Positions 59,011-64,000 of a stretch of 64,000 nucleotides of DNA are shown piece after piece. The position numbers were made by a program, and so were the translations under genes. A model generated the notes under the pieces. That model did not search any database. It was not told the DNA's origin and was given only the letters and a program-made list of their open reading frames with translations. Where the stretch lies: assembly GCA_964493635.1 (NCBI GenBank), contig CAZBOW010000003.1, forward strand, positions 1 to 64,000, given 5' to 3'. Numbering within the stretch: position 1 is the first letter of the stretch; each line of letters starts with the position of its first letter. The DNA comes from OLB6 sp964493635. GTDB lineage: Bacteria > Bacteroidota > Ignavibacteria > Kapaibacteriales > Kapaibacteriaceae.

Positions 59011-60748
59011 GGTGTCATCTGTGCCTGCCCACGCGGAGGAGCGCGTGCTGCGGGGCGTGGCCGCCGCGCCGGGAATTGCCATTGGTCGGGCGTTTATTCT
59101 CGATCACGGAGCTTCGGTACGCGAACCATCAACCGTGACGGTGCACCAGGTAGCCGATGAAATCTCACGCTTCCATGGGGCTCTCGAAGCTGTCCTTGAT
59201 GAACTGCAGCGTGCCTCGGAAGTGGCAGCCCGCCAGTCTGCAACGGCAATGGCCATCATTGACACCTATCGCATGATGGTGCGCGACCCAACCATCTCCG
59301 ACAACGTTCTGCAACGCATTGAACGCGGTGTATCAGCCGAGGCTGCTGTTGCACAAGAATTCGACACGCACAAAACGGCCCTCCTGCGTGCTCCAAACGA
59401 GCTGATGCGCACCAGAGCGCAGGACGTGGAGGTCATCAAGGAACGCATTATTGCAGCACTGCGTAATCGCATGCTGCATCATGCCGCTGGCTACGACAGC
59501 ATTGTGGTGGCTCCCAACGTGACGCCACAGGACATGCTACTGTTTCAACAGACGCAAACATTGGCGTACGTGACCGAAGTCGGAGGCATCAACTCTCACA
59601 CGTGTATCCTTGCCCGCGACATGCACTATCCCGCAGTGATCGGCATTGGTACGGCCACGCACGTGATCCCTTCGGATGCCACGATCATTGTGGACGGCTA
59701 CTCCGGCACGGTGGTGGTACATCCCACGCCGGAAACCCTTGAACGGTATCAGCAAAAGCAACTCCGTGCTGAGGAGTATCGCGAGAAGCTGGGTGCCCTT
59801 GTTCAGCAAGCCTCTTCGACAACGGACGGTACGCATATCCACTTGATGGCGAATGTGGATGAACCCGACCATGTGGATGCGGCTCTGATGGCCGGTGCCG
59901 AGGGGATTGGACTTGTACGGAGCGAAACAATGCTCATGCACTTCGGACGGTATCCTACGGAGGACGAGCAAGTTGCTTGGTACCGCGATATTGCCGAGCG
60001 CATGTATCCGAACCCCATTACCATCCGAGCCTTCGATGTGGGTGGCGACAAGTTTCGTCAGGGGATCCCTCACCACGAAGAAAATCCGGCGCTGGGTCTG
60101 CGTGGTATTCGGTTCCTCCTGTACCGCAGCGATCTCTTCGAACAACAAGTTCTGGCGATACTGCGAGCCTCGATTCACCGCAACGTACGCCTTCTGCTTC
60201 CCATGGTCTCCACGCTGGACGAAGTAGCCGCAGCGCGAAGGGTGATTGCCTCAGCACAGGAAACCCTCCAACAACGCGGTCTTCCGTTCGACGAGCAGCT
60301 TGCCGTAGGTGTGATGATCGAAACACCGGCCTCGGCCATGATGGCCGATGCATTTGCCGAAGCAGCAGACTTTCTCAGCATTGGCACAAACGACCTTGCT
60401 CAATACGCGCTGGCTGCCGATCGCACGAATGACATGGTTGCCGACCTCTACGATGCCTTCCACCCCGCCGTATTGCGGATGCTGATGATGGTTGTGGAGT
60501 CGGCAAAGAAGTACCGCCGTCCGGTGAGTGTCTGTGGAGAACTGGCTGGGCATGCAGCTGCTACGGAGTTGCTCATCGGTGTGGGAATCTCTGAGCTGAG
60601 TGTAGCACCGCGACTTCTGCTGGAAGTCAAACAGCGGGTGATCTCCTGCTCGTATGCCGAGAGCGCCCGCATGGCGGCCGATGTCCATGCCTGCAAAACC
60701 ACCAGCGACGTGTATCGCGTTCTCCGTACGATGGTGCCGAATTCATGA
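59000..60748 (+). CDS. ptsI: Phosphoenolpyruvate-protein phosphotransferase (enzyme I)
   Basis: A 582-residue enzyme that moves phosphate from PEP to HPr. The swivel-domain histidine is His200 in VTEVGGINSHTCILARD, and the PEP-binding barrel contains TIRAFDVGGDKF, LGLRGIRFLLYRSDLF, GVMIETPASAMMADAFAEAADFLSIGTNDLAQY and the C-terminal VSVCGELAG with the catalytic Cys. ATG 59000 is chosen over a GTG at 58991; both overlap ptsH. The stop overlaps the BamA-like gene start by 4 bp. Confidence 0.96.
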   Translation: MSPEVSSVPAHAEERVLRGVAAAPGIAIGRAFILDHGASVREPSTVTVHQVADEISRFHGALEAVLDELQRASEVAARQSATAMAIIDTYRMMVRDPTISDNVLQRIERGVSAEAAVAQEFDTHKTALLRAPNELMRTRAQDVEVIKERIIAALRNRMLHHAAGYDSIVVAPNVTPQDMLLFQQTQTLAYVTEVGGINSHTCILARDMHYPAVIGIGTATHVIPSDATIIVDGYSGTVVVHPTPETLERYQQKQLRAEEYREKLGALVQQASSTTDGTHIHLMANVDEPDHVDAALMAGAEGIGLVRSETMLMHFGRYPTEDEQVAWYRDIAERMYPNPITIRAFDVGGDKFRQGIPHHEENPALGLRGIRFLLYRSDLFEQQVLAILRASIHRNVRLLLPMVSTLDEVAAARRVIASAQETLQQRGLPFDEQLAVGVMIETPASAMMADAFAEAADFLSIGTNDLAQYALAADRTNDMVADLYDAFHPAVLRMLMMVVESAKKYRRPVSVCGELAGHAAATELLIGVGISELSVAPRLLLEVKQRVISCSYAESARMAADVHACKTTSDVYRVLRTMVPNS

Positions 60749-62418
60749 TGGGACTTCGGATTGTCTGTCTGTGCTGTGCGATACTAGCAACCGGCTCCGT
60801 GTGGTCGCTGGCGCAAGGGTCGCAAGGGTCGCAAGCGATTGCCGACTCTCTTCTCGACCGTGAAGGCTTGCCACGTTTGATTCGGTCGATCACCCTTGAC
60901 CGTCGTGACGTGTTTGATCCTCAGCACCAAGACTGGTTTTTTGGCGCGACGGTGCTGAACGCGCTCCATGTTGTCACTCAACCGTACGTCCTTGAAGACG
61001 AACTCCTGTTCGACGTGGGTGATGAAGTTGATCCTGACCAGCTTCTCGAAACCGAGCGGGTGCTTCGTATGAGTCGGCTGTTCAGCACCGTGCGTGTTCG
61101 ACCAGTGCTTGTGGGTCCCGACTCCGTTGATGTTCTTGTGGAAACGCAGGACCAATGGTCGCTGCGCCCGGACGTCCTCTTCGGCACCGGCGGCGGCATC
61201 ACCAATATCGGATTGCGGATCTCGGAGCTCAATCTCTTTGGCACCGGTACGAACGTGATGGTTCAAGGCCTTTACCGGACGGAGAATTCCATTGGCTGGG
61301 AAGGGTCCGTGCAGATCGGCCAGCGCCGGTTATTCCGGACGCAGCTGGATGCCCGCCTGCGGATACAGGCAACGAAGTTTCGCACGGATCAACTGCTGGA
61401 GATCGGCCAACCCTTTCGTAATCTGACCACGCCGTGGGCATTCTCCGTGCGTGCCGATAATGCCTTCGGAAGTGATTTTGCCTATCGTCCGTCGGGCACG
61501 GAACTGCTGCCATTTCATCAGCGTGAACTCCGAGGCTGGCTGTCGCAGGCATACGGAAGTCCTGACCGCCTGTTTATGAGTGCATCGGTACGGGTATCGG
61601 ATGTCCAGCGAACCATTCCAGAGTCGCGGCAGGCCTTCGATAACTCCGGTCACTTGCTCGTGGGCTTTGGATCGATTCGTCAGCAGTTCTCCCGTAGTAC
61701 CTTCCTTGATGGCTACGAAACCGAGGATGTGATGGAAGGGGGGTGGGGCTCGGTAACGATCGGTCGCGTGTTTGCGTCGGCTCCCGGTGGGCAACAGATG
61801 TGGTATGTTGGTGCCACGGGCGAGCAAAGCTGGTTCCCGTCCAACAACCTGTACCTCTTCGGAAGCATTTCTGCCGGCTCGGGTTTTGCGCAGGGGGCTC
61901 AGGCACGCTACACCTATCTGGAGGTTCAGGGCTTGAGTCATTGGAGGTTGTCGGACCATGTTCTGCTAGCGGCTCGTGTGCGTACGCAGACGTCATGGAA
62001 TTGGAATGCCTACCGTCAGCTTGTGCTGGATTTCGAATCTGGGCTGCGAGGCTATAGTGCTAATGCATTGGCCGGGGACAACCGTGCTGTTGGCAACATC
62101 GAGTGGCGCTGGTTCCCGCAGTGGCGCTGGTGGGTGCTGGGCTTCAGCGCTGCGGCGTTCTACGATGTGGGAACGGTTTGGAATCAGGGCGATCCCCTCT
62201 ATCGTACCAGATTACGATCAGCCGTGGGTGTCGGATTCCGACTGCACAATCTGAAAGCATCGGGAGGCGATGCTATCTTTCGCTTCGATTTTGCCTACAA
62301 CCTTGATGATAACGCATTCTCTGGATTGATCTTTAGTACGAACCAGTTATTCAGTGCTTTTGCCCGTCACCAGTATCGTGCTCCGGACTTGCTTGGATAC
62401 GACCTGGACCTGCGGTAA
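60745..62418 (+). CDS. BamA/TamA-like outer-membrane protein
   Basis: A 557-residue protein with a signal peptide (MMGLRIVCLCCAILATGSVWSLAQ) and a POTRA-like segment (about 60-140: DELLFDVGDEVDPDQLLETERVLRMSRLFSTVRVRPVLVGPDSVDVLVETQDQWS). An Omp85-type barrel follows to the C-terminus, with aromatic-rich strands such as GSVTIGRVFASAPGGQQMWYVGATGEQSWF. It is shorter than BamA (one or two POTRA units), so an accessory Omp85 protein or surface exporter is more likely. It is coupled to ptsI by a 4-bp overlap. A 9-bp repeat encodes Gln-Gly-Ser at the end of the signal region. Confidence 0.82.
   Translation: MMGLRIVCLCCAILATGSVWSLAQGSQGSQAIADSLLDREGLPRLIRSITLDRRDVFDPQHQDWFFGATVLNALHVVTQPYVLEDELLFDVGDEVDPDQLLETERVLRMSRLFSTVRVRPVLVGPDSVDVLVETQDQWSLRPDVLFGTGGGITNIGLRISELNLFGTGTNVMVQGLYRTENSIGWEGSVQIGQRRLFRTQLDARLRIQATKFRTDQLLEIGQPFRNLTTPWAFSVRADNAFGSDFAYRPSGTELLPFHQRELRGWLSQAYGSPDRLFMSASVRVSDVQRTIPESRQAFDNSGHLLVGFGSIRQQFSRSTFLDGYETEDVMEGGWGSVTIGRVFASAPGGQQMWYVGATGEQSWFPSNNLYLFGSISAGSGFAQGAQARYTYLEVQGLSHWRLSDHVLLAARVRTQTSWNWNAYRQLVLDFESGLRGYSANALAGDNRAVGNIEWRWFPQWRWWVLGFSAAAFYDVGTVWNQGDPLYRTRLRSAVGVGFRLHNLKASGGDAIFRFDFAYNLDDNAFSGLIFSTNQLFSAFARHQYRAPDLLGYDLDLR
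60812..60835 (+). repeat. 9-bp tandem repeat, 2.7 copies
   Basis: cgcaagggt occurs at 60812 and 60821, then cgcaag at 60830, coding Gln-Gly-Ser repeats at the end of the signal peptide. Confidence 0.85.
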
Positions 62419-62434
62419 GTACAACGTCTGAACT

Positions 62435-63079
62435 ATGAACCTAGCCCCCTACATCGACCATACACTCCTCAAGCCGGATTCTACCGAGGAGCAGATGATT
62501 GCCCTGTGTGCCGAAGCCATGCACCATGGTTTTGCCAGCGTGTGTATTCTTCCGTGGCACGTTGCAACAGCAACGGCCTACATGGCCGAATCCAGCGTTC
62601 CTGTGTGCACGGTGGTGGGTTTTCCGCTTGGAGCCACGACCACTCCGGTGAAGGTAGCCGAAACCCGCACGGCAATCGGCGACGGTGCGCGGGAAATCGA
62701 CATGGTGATTAGTCTAACGGCATTGAAGAGTGGACATCATCAGCAGGTGCTCGATGACGTTCGGGCCGTGACGGAGGCCGCCCACGCAGAGAAGGCCCTC
62801 GTGAAGGTCATTATTGAGTCCTGTTTGCTCACCGACGACGAAAAGCGGCGGATGTGCGAGATCGTGACCACGGCCGGTGCCGATTTCATTAAAACGTCAA
62901 CCGGTTTCTCATCGGGTGGCGCAACACTCCACGACGTGATGCTTCTTCGGAAGAATGTTGGGGAGCACGTCAAAGTAAAGGCCTCTGGGGGAATTCGAGA
63001 TCGTCAAATGGCTCTGGACATGGTACATGCCGGCGCCGATCGACTTGGTACGAGCTCGGGTGTTGCCATTGTGGGGTAA
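62435..63079 (+). CDS. deoC: Deoxyribose-phosphate aldolase
   Basis: A 214-residue class I aldolase cleaving 2-deoxyribose 5-phosphate to glyceraldehyde 3-phosphate and acetaldehyde. NLAPYIDHTLLKPDST at the start, EIDMVISLTALKSG, KVIIESCLLTDDEK and the Schiff-base lysine region HVKVKASGGIRDRQMALDMVHAGADRLGTSSG are all present. Length is normal. It starts 17 bp after the BamA-like stop. An exact decamer copy (62443) covers codons 3-6. Confidence 0.96.
   Translation: MNLAPYIDHTLLKPDSTEEQMIALCAEAMHHGFASVCILPWHVATATAYMAESSVPVCTVVGFPLGATTTPVKVAETRTAIGDGAREIDMVISLTALKSGHHQQVLDDVRAVTEAAHAEKALVKVIIESCLLTDDEKRRMCEIVTTAGADFIKTSTGFSSGGATLHDVMLLRKNVGEHVKVKASGGIRDRQMALDMVHAGADRLGTSSGVAIVG
62443..62452 (-). 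repeat. Decamer GTAGGGGGCT, copy 8
   Basis: Exact copy, antisense, over the first codons of deoC. Confidence 0.6.
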
Positions 63080-63089
63080 CTCGTGAGCA

Positions 63090-63121
63090 TTTGCACATCT
63101 GTGTGGCAACATCTATCTTTG
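63090..63121 (+). promoter_or_regulatory. Bacteroidota-type promoter of the YceI gene
   Basis: TTTG (63090-63093), a 20-nt spacer, and TATCTTTG (63114-63121) match both consensus boxes fully. This is the best promoter in the window. The ATG lies 43 bp downstream. Confidence 0.8.
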
Positions 63122-63164
63122 TGTGTTCCAACACATATTCAACACTTTTCCAAGGGATACAACA

Positions 63165-63692
63165 ATGGCAACATGGAATATCGACCCAATGCACTCGACC
63201 ATCGAGTTCAAGGTCAAGCACCTGATGATCACCACCGTTACGGGACGGTTTGAGAGCTTCACGGCCACCGTTGAAGCAGCCGATGATACCTTTGCCAACG
63301 CTGCCGTGTCGTTTCAGGCAGATGTCAACTCGATTGCAACCGGTATTGCCGACCGCGATGCCCACCTGAAGAGCGACGACTTCTTCAACGCTGAACAGTT
63401 CCCAACGTTGAACTTTACCGGTACGTCGATGACGTCGACTGGTACCGACACGTTTGTACTCGAGGGCGACTTGACCATTCGCGACGTCACCAAGCGTGTG
63501 TCGTTGAATGTGGAGTTTGGCGGCGTGATGGCCGATCCCTACGGCAACACCAAGGCTGGCTTCGAAGCAAGCGGTGTAATCAAGCGTAAGGAGTTCGGTT
63601 TGGCATGGGATGCCGTAACCGAGGCTGGTGGCATCGTGGTGTCCGACGACGTCCGTCTGCTGTTGAACATCCAACTCATCAAGGTAGCCTAA
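63165..63692 (+). CDS. YceI-family protein
   Basis: A 175-residue lipocalin-like beta-barrel: TWNIDPMHSTIEFKVKHLMITTVTGRFESF at the start, DVNSIATGIADRDAHLKSDDFFNAEQFPTLNFTGTSM and GDLTIRDVTKRVSLNVEFGG are the typical segments. Family members bind polyisoprenoids or related amphiphiles. No signal peptide is visible, so this form is probably cytoplasmic. AAGGGA precedes ATG 63165. It is followed after 2 bp by the pirin gene, so both are likely co-transcribed from the strong promoter. Confidence 0.93.
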   Translation: MATWNIDPMHSTIEFKVKHLMITTVTGRFESFTATVEAADDTFANAAVSFQADVNSIATGIADRDAHLKSDDFFNAEQFPTLNFTGTSMTSTGTDTFVLEGDLTIRDVTKRVSLNVEFGGVMADPYGNTKAGFEASGVIKRKEFGLAWDAVTEAGGIVVSDDVRLLLNIQLIKVA

Positions 63693-63694
63693 CG

Positions 63695-64000
63695 ATGGAT
63701 ACGCGTGCGGTTGAACTCATCACAACGCCACTGCATACATCGGTAGGACCATTCTCGGTGGCACAGCCACTACCAACGCATGCGTTGCGCTATGCTGATC
63801 CGTTCCTGCTACTGCACCATGCAGGGCCGCACACGTTTCAAGCCGGATCCGAGGGGTCCAAGATCGAGGCCCATCCGCACCGCGGATTCGAACCCGTAAC
63901 CTTCGTCTTCCAAGGGAGTGTGCTGCACCGCGACTCCCTTGGAAACCAGGGTGTGATTGGATCTGGAGAGGTCCAGTGGATCACGTCAGGCTCTGGCATT
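63695..64000 (+). CDS. Pirin-family protein, N-terminal part (continues past window)
   Basis: 102 residues are visible to the window end. AHPHRGFEPVTFVFQGSVLHRDSLGN carries the first three metal ligands of the pirin cupin (HPHRG and the downstream His), followed by GSGEVQWITSGSGI. Pirin relatives act as quercetin dioxygenases or redox-linked regulators; the function here is not known. It starts 2 bp after the YceI stop, so the two genes form one transcription unit. Confidence 0.92.
   Translation, partial: MDTRAVELITTPLHTSVGPFSVAQPLPTHALRYADPFLLLHHAGPHTFQAGSEGSKIEAHPHRGFEPVTFVFQGSVLHRDSLGNQGVIGSGEVQWITSGSGI

Overview
The window is a gene-dense chromosomal segment (about 57-58% G+C by eye) from a Bacteroidota/Chlorobi-group bacterium. 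I lean towards an aerobic heterotroph of the Ignavibacteria/Kapabacteria type, but no 16S gene is present to confirm this. Three things point there. Two secreted proteins end in a type IX secretion (T9SS) sorting domain. A Bacteroidota-type -7 promoter box (TAnnTTTG) recurs just upstream of start codons. HmuY-like and TonB-dependent outer-membrane proteins are present. Homogentisate 1,2-dioxygenase and a PaaA-type oxygenase subunit imply aerobic aromatic catabolism. I see no prophage, integrase, IS element or CRISPR array. No gene-free stretch exceeds about 300 bases.

Layout. 1-6048: an outer-membrane barrel fragment, an anti-sigma-type ATPase, riboflavin synthase, two lipoproteins and an AddB-like nuclease. 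6083-13658: a Lon-like protease, folC-purH, ribosomal protein S1 with a clear promoter and terminator, and a small hypothetical gene. 13685-21047: tRNA-Arg(UCU), hmgA, a methyltransferase, the SRP RNA, RNase E/G, then dxr-rseP-surE. 21026-31720: a glycosyltransferase, a methyltransferase, a kelch/lectin T9SS protein, an AEC transporter, a LytTR regulator, an asparagine synthetase, a heparinase-type protein and a flippase, resembling a dispersed surface-polysaccharide locus. 31717-38927: FtsX-like and LptF/G permeases, a HmuY-like lipoprotein, PaaA, an MgtC/DUF4010 protein, MazG and an LCP lipoprotein. 38911-45954: an EnvC-like protein, murA, a TPP riboswitch driving a TonB receptor, NuoC, a fatty-acid hydroxylase, a SET-domain protein and a STAS protein. 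46026-53106: a heptosyltransferase-like protein, an oxidoreductase, dnaB, a CDF transporter, rpsP and ffh. 53213-64000: a DUF4397 T9SS protein, glucan phosphorylase, Sua5-ptsH-ptsI-BamA-like, deoC, YceI and a partial pirin.

Assembly. Four runs of 100 Ns interrupt genes. Two of them (34192, 56470) are flanked by identical 55-bp sequences and one (41637) by an identical 12-bp sequence. Removing the Ns and one copy of the overlap restores a single frame whose length divides by three, so these three genes are intact and only look broken. The fourth (58424) lies in a 12-bp tandem repeat inside Sua5.

The most unusual signal is a scattered decamer, GNAGGGGGCT. I count about 20 copies on both strands, 8 of them exactly GTAGGGGGCT, mostly inside genes and in more than one reading frame. 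About one copy would be expected from base composition. A second theme is the number of short tandem repeats with 9-13 bp units, mostly 12 bp, two of them next to assembly gaps.
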